A stretch of 64,000 bases of DNA from Citrifermentans bremense (GTDB taxonomy: Bacteria > Desulfobacterota > Desulfuromonadia > Geobacterales > Geobacteraceae): positions 3,016,001 to 3,080,000 of the forward strand of contig NZ_AP023213.1 in assembly GCF_014218275.1 (NCBI RefSeq). Reading direction: 5' to 3'. The number at the start of each line of letters is the position of its first letter. Position 1 is the first letter of the stretch. The notes under the pieces were generated by a model, which made no database searches, was not told the DNA's origin, and saw only the letters and a program-made list of their open reading frames with translations. Shown piece by piece: positions 10,180 through 18,991 of this stretch. The position numbers and the translations under genes were made by a program.

Positions 10180-11229
10180 ATGCCCATGAAAATGTCCAAC
10201 ATCTTGCTGCTCCTCGTTGCAGTCGTGATCTGCGCGACCTTTTCCCTGCGCATCTTCCAGGGACTGGACGAGATGATGGGTGAGCAGTACTGGGTAATCG
10301 ACACGGCCCAGGGGGACCACGGCTGGTACGGCATGGGGCTTCTCCCCCACGTGAAGAAGGTCGCCAAGGAAGTGGTCCAGGCGGCGAACACCGACGCGGA
10401 CGAGAAGAACAACTACATCATCTACGCCCAGAACGGCGATTTCGCCGGGAACTCCGTCTATGGCATCTGCCTCGGCATCCCCCTCATCATGTACCTGATC
10501 TGGCTCGCCTTCATCCTCGGCTTCCCGGACCGCATCGACCCGTACCTTTTGCCGCGGCGCATCTTCACCCTGACCGTGATCATCATGTGCTCCATCATCG
10601 TGAACCTGTTCCTGATGAGGATCGCCGCCGACTTCGCCCGCGACCCCATGTCGCGCATCGCCAACGTCGCGGGGAACCACGCCTCGCTTTTGTTCCACAA
10701 CGCCGGCATCTGGTTCGCGATCCTGTTCTCGGCCCTTGGAACCCCGAACCACTCCGCCCGCGAGACGGCGGCCCCGGACAGCCGCAACTGGCAGACCCAG
10801 GCAAACGAGAAGTTCAACTGGATGTTCGTGCTCCTCTTCGCCGTCACGGTGCTAGAGGTTGCGCTCGTGAAAAACAAGCTGGCGCTCCCGGACGCGGCGG
10901 TGGATTACTCGGTCTGGATCATACTGGTGGTCATCTTCATGCGCATGTTCGGCTTCTCCCCCAGATACTGGGTGAAGCGCGGACGCGGCATCGGCATCAT
11001 GATAGCCGGTACCCTGGTGACCCTCCCCATCTTCTACCTCCTGGAGCGCGCCACCGGCACCCTGGGGGCCGGGTTCGCCTCGCCGATCCTGTCCAAGGCG
11101 CTCGGACCCGAGAACGCGAACATAGGCTTGTCGCTCATGGTTTCGATCTATCTAATCTTCTGGATGGAGTTTGCCGCAGCGATACGAATGAACGGACCGT
11201 CCAAATCACTGTCTCTCGGAAAGCAGTGA
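10180..11229 (+). CDS. Polytopic membrane protein of unknown function
   Basis: The 349-aa protein begins with an uncleaved-looking hydrophobic helix (SNILLLLVAVVICATFSL). A roughly 70-residue extracytoplasmic stretch follows, containing HGWYGMGLLPHVKK. At least six further transmembrane segments follow (about 95-120, 130-150, 170-190, 215-235, 245-265, 275-295, 325-345). No transporter or enzyme signature is recognised. It closes the operon started at 9639. Possible roles are membrane redox or a transport-associated complex, but the sequence does not decide this. Confidence 0.7.
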   Translation: MPMKMSNILLLLVAVVICATFSLRIFQGLDEMMGEQYWVIDTAQGDHGWYGMGLLPHVKKVAKEVVQAANTDADEKNNYIIYAQNGDFAGNSVYGICLGIPLIMYLIWLAFILGFPDRIDPYLLPRRIFTLTVIIMCSIIVNLFLMRIAADFARDPMSRIANVAGNHASLLFHNAGIWFAILFSALGTPNHSARETAAPDSRNWQTQANEKFNWMFVLLFAVTVLEVALVKNKLALPDAAVDYSVWIILVVIFMRMFGFSPRYWVKRGRGIGIMIAGTLVTLPIFYLLERATGTLGAGFASPILSKALGPENANIGLSLMVSIYLIFWMEFAAAIRMNGPSKSLSLGKQ

Positions 11230-12072
11230 CTTGACCTTCTGCTGCAAGATCCGAAGATCAAAGGTAAAGCCAGAAACGGCCTTCCCTTTTTCTTTTCCGC
11301 CAACGTCAATTATTCAGTCATAATAAAACAATGTAACATCAATTTTTCAAATTGGAAGCAAACCTCACCTGCAGCTGTTCTGCTACGGCAAAAGCCGCCT
11401 CCTATATCGTTCACACACCCGCCTCCCCTCTCTCTAGCTCATGCGTCGCCAGGGTCAGAAGCGAACAGACTAGATAATAAAACCAGCTGCGTCGACGGCG
11501 TTTTTTGCCCAAAAGTTCTAAATTTACCTGCAGCCCCGACGATAAATAACAGTACCGGCAACCCCTCACCCATCAATGCGACAGCGTTTGAGTCAACCGT
11601 AAACCGACACCCCAAAAAACACAGCGACGACCCCGCGCACCCCGGCACCCCCAGAATAATAAAAAATAATTTAGTCGCAACTTTCTGGTTTTTACTTGTA
11701 ATTTCTATATCTTGCAGCTTACCAGATAAGACAGTTTTCGGGTTCTTGATATTTTTTTGCTTTAGAACGCTGTTTATTTTTATTGTACATTTGGAAATCA
11801 TGTGGTAAAACAATTTTACGTATACGCTGACACGCTCCTAAAAACCCGGGGCACAGAGAAGGGGAACAGCAGACCTCCCCTCCCAAAAGGCCATAAAAAA
11901 AACCAGTTACGGCCGCAGCGAAGGACAGGGCCGTTCAACAAACCCAGTTTCAGAAGTTGCAGATCGGCATCGAAATCTAAAGAAATCGGAAAGGGGGATT
12001 TATCGGGACTTGACCACGGGGACGGGACGCCGTCGCCACAACAGCGCAGCTTACAAGAAAGGAGTGACTACC
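11230..12072. other. 843-bp non-coding stretch upstream of the DUF485/ActP-like operon
   Basis: No convincing gene is present. A 124-codon minus-strand reading frame at 11439-11813 lacks a good start and family features. The middle (about 11,640-11,830) is strikingly AT-rich compared with the GC-rich surroundings, with runs such as AATAATAAAAAATAATTTAG. The last 70 bases are GC-rich and lead to AAAGGAG before the next gene. It probably holds the operon's control region and a long leader, but no promoter could be fixed with confidence. Confidence 0.5.
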
Positions 12073-12384
12073 ATGGCAGAAAGACAGTACGACTGGAAAG
12101 CAATCGCAAAAAATCCAAAATTCGTGGAACTGCACCACAAGAAGACGGCCTTCCTTTTCGGATGGTGGATCTTCTCCTGCGTGTACTACTTCCTGCTCCC
12201 CATCGGGGCGGCGTACACACCGGGGATCTTCAAGGTCAAGATGATCGGCGTCGTCAACTTCGGGTACGTATTCGCCCTCTCCCAGTTCTTCGTCTCCTGG
12301 GGAATCGCGCTTTACTATTCGCATGTCGCCAACAAGGACTTTGACCGGTTGACCAGGGAACTGATCGACGAACTGCATCTCTAG
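12073..12384 (+). CDS. DUF485 small membrane protein (symporter partner)
   Basis: The 103-aa product starts at ATG 12073 after AAAGGAG; an in-frame ATG at 12010 lacks a site. It has two transmembrane helices (about 30-50 and 63-85) and motifs such as FVELHHKKTAFLFGWW and SWGIALYYSHVANKDFDRL typical of DUF485 proteins. These are encoded next to acetate/cation symporters of the ActP group, in the manner of yjcH-actP. The symporter gene begins 16 bp downstream. A role as a small accessory subunit is family inference. Confidence 0.9.
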   Translation: MAERQYDWKAIAKNPKFVELHHKKTAFLFGWWIFSCVYYFLLPIGAAYTPGIFKVKMIGVVNFGYVFALSQFFVSWGIALYYSHVANKDFDRLTRELIDELHL

Positions 12385-12400
12385 GAAAGGAGGAACGACA

Positions 12401-14395
12401 ATGACGATGAAAAAGATATTTATAGCAGCCACGCTGGCCCTCTCCGTTGCCGCGGCCGCCTTTGCCGAAGAGCAAAAGGCAGCCCCCGCCGCCGCACCCG
12501 CGGTGAGCGCACCCGCAGCACAGGGCGCCGCTCCCGCCGTCGCAGCCCCGGCCGCCCAGCTTAACCAGGCCCAGGCGGTCGCGACGCCGGCCCCGGCCAA
12601 GCCCGCTCCGGTCAAAAGGGAGCTCAAAACCAACAGGACCATCACCATCGGCATGTTCATGGTCATCATCGCTATCACCATGGGGGTCGTTGTCTGGGCC
12701 GCCAAACAGACCAAGACTGCTTCCGACTTCTACGCCGCAGGCGGCGGCATCACGGGGACCCAGAACGGCTGGGCTATCGCCGGCGACTACATGTCGGCAG
12801 CCTCCTTCCTGGGGATTTCCGGCCTGATCTCGCTCTACGGCTACGACGGGTTCATGTACTCGGTCGGCTGGCTGGTCGCCTACATCACGGTCCTTTTGAT
12901 CGTCGCCGAGCCGTGCCGCAACGCGGGCAAGTACACCCTGGGGGACATCCTCTCCTTCCGTACCTCCCCTAAACCGGTGCGCGCCTTCGCCGCCATCTCC
13001 ACCGTCGCGGTCTCCACCTTCTACCTCACCGCCCAGATGGTCGGTGCAGGCAAACTGATGGCCCTTCTGGTCGGCATCCCCTACAAGATGTCCATCATCG
13101 GCGTCGGCGTCCTCATGGTCGGCTACGTAGTCTTCGGCGGCATGGTCGCTACCACCTGGGTACAGATCATCAAGGCGGGCCTCCTCATGTCGGGCGCCTT
13201 CCTGCTCTCCTTCCTGGTCATGCTGAAGGCCGGCTTCAACCCGATCGGCTTCTTCTCGACCATCGTCAGCAGCCCTGACATCCAGGACCACGTCTCCAAA
13301 CTGGTGTTGAAAGACGGCGTCATCCTCGCCGGCGCCGACGCGGGGCAGCGCTTCCTCGAGCCTGGCCTCTACCTGAAGAACCCGCTGGACCAGATCTCCC
13401 TGGGCATGGCCCTTGTGCTCGGCACCGCCGGCATGCCGCACATCCTGATGCGCTTCTTCACCGTCCCGACCGCGCAGGCGGCACGTAAATCCGTCATCAT
13501 CGCGATGTTCATCATCGGCGGCTTCTACATCCTGACTACCCTCCTCGGCTTCGGCGCGGCGATCCACCTCACCCCGCAGGGGATCACCCAGGTCGACCCG
13601 GGCGGCAACATGGCTACCCTGATGCTGGCACAGCAGATGGGCGCCGACATCGCACCCGTCATCGGCGACCTCTTCCTCGCCTTCCTGTGCGCCGTAGCCT
13701 TCGCCACCATCCTCGCCGTTGTTTCCGGCCTGGTGCTCGCGGCCTCCGCGGCCATCGCACACGACATCTACGTCAACGTGATCAAAGACGGTCACGCCGA
13801 CCAGCATGAGCAGGTCTTCGCAGCACGCGCCACCTCCTTCGTGGTAGGCGCCTGCGGCATCATGATCGGCCTCGCGGCCGAGAAGCAGAACGTCGCCCAC
13901 CTCGTGGCACTCGCCTTCGCGGTCGCCGCTTCCGGCAACCTGCCGGTCGTCATCCTCTCGCTCTTCTGGAGGAAGTTCAACACCGCTGGCGTCATCTCGG
14001 GCCTCTTGGTAGGCACCATCGCCTCCATCGGCTTGGTGATGGTCTCCCCCAACATGACCTACCCGAAAGTGGTTGCCGCAGGCGCCAAGAAGGTGGTCGC
14101 CGCTATGGAGAAGAAGCAGGCGGCTCTCCCTGCCGGCGAGACCCTCTCCGAAAACGACGCCAAGGCGCTTGCCAAGGCGAAGGTAGACGCACAGAAAGAC
14201 GGCACCTCCATGATGGGACTCGACAAACCGCTCTTCACCCTGAAGAACCCCGGCATCGTCTCCATCCCGCTGGGCTTCATGGCCGCCATTCTGGGCGCCC
14301 TCGCCTTCCCGAACAGGCGTTCCGAGGAGATGTTCGACGAGGTCTACGTTCGCCAGAACACCGGTTTGGGCATGGCCAAGGCAGTCGAGCACTAG
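12401..14395 (+). CDS. ActP-like sodium:solute symporter with Ala/Pro-rich N-terminal extension
   Basis: The 664-aa protein opens with a signal peptide (MKKIFIAATLALSVAAAAFA). About 45 residues rich in Ala and Pro follow before the first core helix (TITIGMFMVIIAITMGVVVW, about 83-102). The rest is an SSS-family transporter: DFYAAGGGITGTQNGWAIAGDYMSAASFLG and later helices resemble acetate permease ActP. A soluble insert of about 60 residues lies before the last helix. Uptake of acetate or a related monocarboxylate is likely. The operon ends in a strong terminator at 14420. Confidence 0.9.
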   Translation: MTMKKIFIAATLALSVAAAAFAEEQKAAPAAAPAVSAPAAQGAAPAVAAPAAQLNQAQAVATPAPAKPAPVKRELKTNRTITIGMFMVIIAITMGVVVWAAKQTKTASDFYAAGGGITGTQNGWAIAGDYMSAASFLGISGLISLYGYDGFMYSVGWLVAYITVLLIVAEPCRNAGKYTLGDILSFRTSPKPVRAFAAISTVAVSTFYLTAQMVGAGKLMALLVGIPYKMSIIGVGVLMVGYVVFGGMVATTWVQIIKAGLLMSGAFLLSFLVMLKAGFNPIGFFSTIVSSPDIQDHVSKLVLKDGVILAGADAGQRFLEPGLYLKNPLDQISLGMALVLGTAGMPHILMRFFTVPTAQAARKSVIIAMFIIGGFYILTTLLGFGAAIHLTPQGITQVDPGGNMATLMLAQQMGADIAPVIGDLFLAFLCAVAFATILAVVSGLVLAASAAIAHDIYVNVIKDGHADQHEQVFAARATSFVVGACGIMIGLAAEKQNVAHLVALAFAVAASGNLPVVILSLFWRKFNTAGVISGLLVGTIASIGLVMVSPNMTYPKVVAAGAKKVVAAMEKKQAALPAGETLSENDAKALAKAKVDAQKDGTSMMGLDKPLFTLKNPGIVSIPLGFMAAILGALAFPNRRSEEMFDEVYVRQNTGLGMAKAVEH

Positions 14396-14419
14396 CAGCA
14401 AACGCATAACGCTGAAAGG

Positions 14420-14451
14420 ACTGGGGAAGGGAAACCTTCCCCAGTTTTTTT
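14420..14451 (+). terminator. Rho-independent terminator after the ActP-like gene
   Basis: ACTGGGGAAGG pairs with CCTTCCCCAGT around a GAAA loop (11-bp stem), followed by seven T residues, 25 bp after the stop codon. Confidence 0.95.
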
Positions 14452-14537
14452 GTCTTCTGCACACGATAAAGGGGACGCAAGCGGGGCGGAAAAACGATTT
14501 TTTTTGCCCCTCCCCCTCCCATCTCCCGCAAAACAGT

Positions 14538-14565
14538 TTTACATCATGGTATTTTTCTGTAGAAT
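14538..14565 (+). promoter_or_regulatory. Sigma70-type promoter of the DUF294 gene
   Basis: TTTACA (14538-14543), a 16-bp spacer and TAGAAT (14560-14565) predict a start near 14572. This fits the ATG at 14599 and starts a new unit after the terminator at 14420. Confidence 0.55.
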
Positions 14566-14598
14566 CAACGCCACACTCATTTGCATCGGGCGGAGAGC

Positions 14599-15816
14599 AT
14601 GCCACACCGGGTATACCTACCAGAGCCAAGCGACGCGGAACTCCTAGAGGAGCTTTTGGGGGAGGTGCACGCCTACCTGCCGCTTCTGGACCGGGACGAG
14701 ATGCGCCGCTTCCTACAGGGGCTGAAGTTCGAGATCGAGGACGAGCTGACCGGGTTGCGCAGCTCCTCCGGAGAGGAGGACCAGCTGCTGGAACGGGTGC
14801 GCGCGGAACGCGACTACGGCGCATTATTCCGGATTCACGAGAAGTTGAACCGGATCGAGATGGAGCGCTTCCTCTCTTTCTATTCGGTCACCGCCCTGCA
14901 CGAGAACTGCACCCGGTACCGCGACGCTTTGGCCGGCCGCGCCCTGCAACTGGTGCTGGAGGAGATGAGCTCCCCCCCGCCGGTCCCCTTCGCCCTGATC
15001 AGCATGGGAAGCGACGGGCGCGAAGAGCAGACCCTCATCACCGACCAGGACTACCTGATCGTCTACGGCGACGACGGCGGCGAGGAGGCCGACGCCTGGT
15101 TCAGGCAGTATTCAGAGATCCTGGTTGAGCGGCTGGCCGAGATAGGGTTCAAGAAATGCACCGGGGGCATCATGCCCTGCAACGACAACTGGCGCGGATC
15201 GCTGTCGCAGTGGCAGCGCCGGCTCCTGGGGATCGTGCGCTACGAGACCGAGGACTACGGCAAGAACCTGATGGACCTGATCGTCCTTTCCGACGCCCGC
15301 TTCGTGGCCGGCGACGCGGAGCTTGCCGGCGTACTGGTTACGCGGATCCGCTCCCTTTTGCAGGACTACTTCATGGCGCTTTGGGGGATGGCCAAGGCCG
15401 CGACCGAGATGCGGCTCGCGCTCGGCTTTTTGAAGCGCTTCTGGACCGAGGGAAGCGGCGAGCACAAGGGGTGCTTCAACCTGAAGCTTTTGGCCTGGGC
15501 GCCTCTGGTGATGAACGTGAGGATCCTCGCCATCAACCAGGCGATCCCCGCCACCTCCACGGTGCGCCGCATCGAACTTTTGGAGCGCGAGCACAGCTTC
15601 TCCGCGGAGACTGCGCACGGGCTCGTCGAGGCGTACCGGATCCTCACCAAGCACCGCATCCTGCTCCAGGTCAAGGTGATCAAGGGGATCCAGGACGACG
15701 CCTACTACCTGAACCCCTACTCGCTGCCGGCCGACGAAAGGGAGCGGATCAGGCAGGCGCTCCTTTTGATCGAGGACCTGCAGAAGATAATTCACACCAA
15801 TTTTTCCATAGTCTAG
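14599..15816 (+). CDS. DUF294 putative nucleotidyltransferase (GlnD-like fold)
   Basis: The 405-aa product starts at ATG 14599 (MPHRVYLPEPSD); TTG at 14581 is an alternative. An N-terminal helical region precedes the nucleotidyltransferase segment SMGSDGREEQTLITDQDYLI, with the metal-binding DxD-type acidic residues present. A C-terminal substrate-binding DUF294_C-like helical domain (GEHKGCFNLKLLAWAPLV) follows. The usual CBS or cyclic-nucleotide domains are absent. Such proteins often sit beside ActP/DUF4212 symporters and may modify or regulate them. The target is unknown. Confidence 0.85.
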   Translation: MPHRVYLPEPSDAELLEELLGEVHAYLPLLDRDEMRRFLQGLKFEIEDELTGLRSSSGEEDQLLERVRAERDYGALFRIHEKLNRIEMERFLSFYSVTALHENCTRYRDALAGRALQLVLEEMSSPPPVPFALISMGSDGREEQTLITDQDYLIVYGDDGGEEADAWFRQYSEILVERLAEIGFKKCTGGIMPCNDNWRGSLSQWQRRLLGIVRYETEDYGKNLMDLIVLSDARFVAGDAELAGVLVTRIRSLLQDYFMALWGMAKAATEMRLALGFLKRFWTEGSGEHKGCFNLKLLAWAPLVMNVRILAINQAIPATSTVRRIELLEREHSFSAETAHGLVEAYRILTKHRILLQVKVIKGIQDDAYYLNPYSLPADERERIRQALLLIEDLQKIIHTNFSIV

Positions 15817-15844
15817 ATCCTCGCGAAAAAGGGACGGAGGCGCC

Positions 15845-16168
15845 ATGAGCCAGCCGGAAAAAAGCTACCAGGTCAACCTGTTGCGCCCCAAAAAAGGGCA
15901 CATGCGGGATGAGGTGCTCATCATCCTCGCCATCCTCTTCGGCTGGGGGGTCTGCACCTTCGGTTTTCAGCTTTTGGTCTACCTCTGCCAGGGAAGCGGC
16001 GCGGGGAGCCTTCTGACCCGCCTCACCCTTTTCAACCTCCCGCTGCATTTCTGGTTCACGGGGCAGTTCCTGCCGCTTTGGTTCATCGTCCTTTGCGTCC
16101 TCTTCAACCTGTACGTGGACCGCATCACCGAATATCACAGCCGCAGGCGGGACAAAAGCTATGAATGA
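15845..16168 (+). CDS. DUF4212 small subunit of a sodium:substrate symporter
   Basis: The 107-aa protein has two transmembrane helices (about 24-47 and 75-93) and the ending LPLWFIVLCVLFNLYVDRITEYHSRR, characteristic of DUF4212. It overlaps the start of the large symporter gene by 8 bp. This coupling is the standard arrangement for the two-subunit symporter family. Confidence 0.9.
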   Translation: MSQPEKSYQVNLLRPKKGHMRDEVLIILAILFGWGVCTFGFQLLVYLCQGSGAGSLLTRLTLFNLPLHFWFTGQFLPLWFIVLCVLFNLYVDRITEYHSRRRDKSYE

Positions 16169-17681
16169 TTCCTCCTGGTCCATATTCGTGGTCCTTTTGG
16201 TGCTGGCTTCCTTCATCGTAGTCGGGCTCAGGCAGAAGTCGCGCGAGAGCCAGGAGTACGGCTTCGGCGGCCGCTACACCGGGAGGATCGGGGGGGGGGC
16301 CGCCATCGCCAGCAACTGGATGAGCGCCGCAAGCCTAATGGGGCTTGCCGGGATCATCTACCTGCAGGGGTACCAGGGACTTGCCTACGTGATCGGCTGG
16401 ACCGGGGGCTACGTGCTGCTCCTCGTGCTCCTGGCGAGCCAGATCCGACGCTTCGGCAAGTTCACCGCCCCCGAGTTCGTGGGGGAGCGCTACGGCTCCC
16501 AAGCCGCCCGGGCCATCGCCGCCGCCATCTCCATCGCCATCTCCATCATCTACTGCGTGGCCCAGTTCAAGGGGATCGGGCTCATCTTCTCCTTCATGTT
16601 CGGCATCGAGTACCAGCAGGGGGTGACCTTCGGGGCGCTGGCCGTGGTCTCCTACCTGGTCATCTCCGGGATGCTCGGGGTTCCCAGGAACCAGCAGCTG
16701 CAGTACCTGGTAATCAGCGTTTCCTTCATCGTGCCGCTCATGTGGCTTGCCCGGAAGCTCGGCTACTTCTGGCTCCTGCCCCAGTTCGGCTACGGCCGCG
16801 CGCTCACCGACCTGTCGCGCCAGTTCAACATCGACTTCACCCTCCCCTTCGCCAGCGGCTCCCTGTTTCAGTGGTGCGCTCTCTGCTTCACCCTCATGGT
16901 CGGCACCGCCGGCCTTCCCCACGTGCTGTCGCGCTTCTATACGGTCCCCAACGTGCGCGACGCACGCTGGAGCGTGGTCTGGGGGCTCTTCTTCATCGCC
17001 CTGATCTACTGGTCCGCCCCAGCCTTCTCGGTCTTCGGGAGGCTTTTGGAGGCTAAAAACGGCCTCATCCCCGACCCCGCCTCGGCACGCGCCGCGGCCG
17101 ACGTGATCGTCCTGAAGACCGCACTCCAGGGAGGGCTTCCCGGCTGGCTCGTGGGGGTCCTTGCCGCCGGCGCGCTCTCTGCCGCCTTCTTCACGGTGGC
17201 GGGGTTGCTCATGACCGGCGCGGCCTCGATCTCCCACGACATCTACTATTCCATGGTCAACCCCCGCGCCAGCGAATCGGCGCGCATGCAGGTGGCCAAG
17301 GGAGGGACCCTGGTGCTTGCCGCCATCGTGCTCCTTCTGGCGCTCGACCCGCCGGGGCTGATCGCCGAGATCACCGCGGTCGCCTTCGCGCTCGCCGGCA
17401 ACACAATCTTCCCTCTCTTCCTTTTGGGGATCTGGTGGGGGCGCGCCAACCGCTACGGGGCCATCGCGGGGATGCTCACCGGCATCGTCTGCACCGCTCT
17501 CGCGCCCCTTTGCGGCGGCGTGTTCCCTGAGCTGGCGCTTCTCTTCCCGGTCACCTCGTCGGCGCTTCTGGGCGCCCCCCTTGTGATAGCGGTGATGATA
17601 GCGGTTTCGCTTCTGACCCCCGCCCCCCCGGAGGAGATGGGGCGCTTCCTGGAAAAAGAGGTGCACGGGCACCTCGACTGA
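16161..17681 (+). CDS. Sodium:solute symporter (SSS family, DUF4212-associated large subunit)
   Basis: The 506-aa protein has about 13 transmembrane helices. The segment YGFGGRYTGRIGGGAAIASNWMSAASLMG matches the sodium-binding core of the SSS family, and SRFYTVPNVRDAR is shared with ActP-type carriers. Acetate or another short organic acid is the likely substrate by family. It forms an operon with the DUF4212 gene before it and the degenerate DUF294 gene after it. Confidence 0.92.
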   Translation: MNDSSWSIFVVLLVLASFIVVGLRQKSRESQEYGFGGRYTGRIGGGAAIASNWMSAASLMGLAGIIYLQGYQGLAYVIGWTGGYVLLLVLLASQIRRFGKFTAPEFVGERYGSQAARAIAAAISIAISIIYCVAQFKGIGLIFSFMFGIEYQQGVTFGALAVVSYLVISGMLGVPRNQQLQYLVISVSFIVPLMWLARKLGYFWLLPQFGYGRALTDLSRQFNIDFTLPFASGSLFQWCALCFTLMVGTAGLPHVLSRFYTVPNVRDARWSVVWGLFFIALIYWSAPAFSVFGRLLEAKNGLIPDPASARAAADVIVLKTALQGGLPGWLVGVLAAGALSAAFFTVAGLLMTGAASISHDIYYSMVNPRASESARMQVAKGGTLVLAAIVLLLALDPPGLIAEITAVAFALAGNTIFPLFLLGIWWGRANRYGAIAGMLTGIVCTALAPLCGGVFPELALLFPVTSSALLGAPLVIAVMIAVSLLTPAPPEEMGRFLEKEVHGHLD

Positions 17682-17708
17682 CAACGTCTTTTTTAGTGGG
17701 AGCCGTAC

Positions 17709-18983
17709 ATGGCGATGCTCTTGGGAACCAAGGGAGACGACATCCTCAAGTGGCGCGAGAGCGCGCGGCTGGTGGAGGGGCTGAAAACGCGGCTCACCCG
17801 CAAGTGGGGGCGCAGCTCCGCCGATGAGGCGCAGTCGTTCCTGGAGGGGATGGCCGAGGCGCTGGAGGCGGAGCTGGAGTACGAGTCGCAGCTGGACACG
17901 GGGCTCGAGGCCCTGCGGCGGGCGCTTGGGGAGACTGTTGCCCCGGCCGAGCTGAAGGGGCTCACGGCGCGCCACGGCGAACTCCTCGCCGCCCACTTCA
18001 GCAGGCGCGGCTCGGTTCTCGCCCTCACCGGCGCAGCCAACGCCTGGCACGACCTCCTGGTGGCACGGGCGGCACTTCTGGCCGAGGAGCGGATGCTTTC
18101 CCTCGGTCAGGGGAGCGCGCCTGTGTACGCTCTGCTGGTGACGGGGGACCGGGGGCGGGAGGAGCAGACCCTCTACGGCAAAAACCGCTATCTCCTTTTG
18201 CACCAGCTCGATTCCGAAAGGTTCTTCCTATTCACCCGGCAGCTCGCCGGGGCCCTCAAGGAGGCGGGGATGGTACCCGGGGAGGAGGCGCTATGGCACG
18301 GTTCGCTGGCAGAATGGCGGGCCCTTCTGAAAGGGGGGAACACGACCCGGAAGAGGGACCTGCGCGAGGAGCTGGAAAACCCGCTCCCCGCCTTCGCCCC
18401 CCCGATGAAGGGAGGGAACACGGCCATGCCCGACGGACAGTGGCGCCTGGAGGCGATGGCGGACCTCGGCTTCGTCACCGGCTACGAGCCCCTGGCGGAC
18501 GAGGCGTTAAGCGCCGCGGCGTCGGCGCTCAAGGAGCAGAGAAGCACGGAGGCGTTCTTCCAGCTCGCGCGCAAGGCGATCCACCTCCCGCTGGCACTCG
18601 GGCACTTCGGACGCTGGAGGCTTGAGAAAAGCGGAGAGCACAAGGGAGAGATCGACGTGGAAGGGCTGGGGCTCTCGCCGCTGGTGGGCGCGGTGCGGGT
18701 TTTGGCCGTGCACCTTGGGGTGCAGGGGGGGGGGACGCTGCACCGGGTGAGGGAGCTCCTCTACCGCGGCGCGTTCAGCGTGGAGCTGGCCCAGAGGGTG
18801 CTTGAGGCCCTGCAGTGCCTGATGCAGCTGCGGATCATGAGCGAGACCCGCGGTGATGAGACAGGGTCTCACGCGAACCCCGAGGAGTTCACCCAGGAGC
18901 AGGACGAGAGGATCAGGAATGCCTTCGTCGCGGTGCTCGACCTGCAGAAGATGGCCTACCAGCGCATGGTGGGACAGGGATAG
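17709..18983 (+). CDS. DUF294-type nucleotidyltransferase paralogue with lost catalytic motif
   Basis: The 424-aa protein aligns in layout with the DUF294 protein at 14599 (N-terminal helices, NTase core, GEHKGEID...LSPLVGAVRVLAV C-terminal segment). The catalytic stretch reads VTGDRGREEQTLYGKNRYLL. GSDGREEQ is altered to GDRGREEQ and the acidic TDQD is replaced by GKNR, so metal-dependent nucleotidyl transfer is unlikely. It may be a regulatory pseudo-enzyme serving the neighbouring symporter. Confidence 0.8.
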   Translation: MAMLLGTKGDDILKWRESARLVEGLKTRLTRKWGRSSADEAQSFLEGMAEALEAELEYESQLDTGLEALRRALGETVAPAELKGLTARHGELLAAHFSRRGSVLALTGAANAWHDLLVARAALLAEERMLSLGQGSAPVYALLVTGDRGREEQTLYGKNRYLLLHQLDSERFFLFTRQLAGALKEAGMVPGEEALWHGSLAEWRALLKGGNTTRKRDLREELENPLPAFAPPMKGGNTAMPDGQWRLEAMADLGFVTGYEPLADEALSAAASALKEQRSTEAFFQLARKAIHLPLALGHFGRWRLEKSGEHKGEIDVEGLGLSPLVGAVRVLAVHLGVQGGGTLHRVRELLYRGAFSVELAQRVLEALQCLMQLRIMSETRGDETGSHANPEEFTQEQDERIRNAFVAVLDLQKMAYQRMVGQG

Positions 18984-18991
18984 GCGGACCT

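Noticed and set aside
11439-11813. 124-codon minus-strand frame in the AT-rich gap
   Set aside because: There is no good ribosome binding site or recognisable feature, and it lies in a region of skewed composition where chance frames are common.
12254-14824. 856-codon minus-strand frame opposite the ActP-like gene
   Set aside because: Asp/Glu/Gly/His-rich antisense shadow that crosses a strong terminator and promoter of the plus strand.
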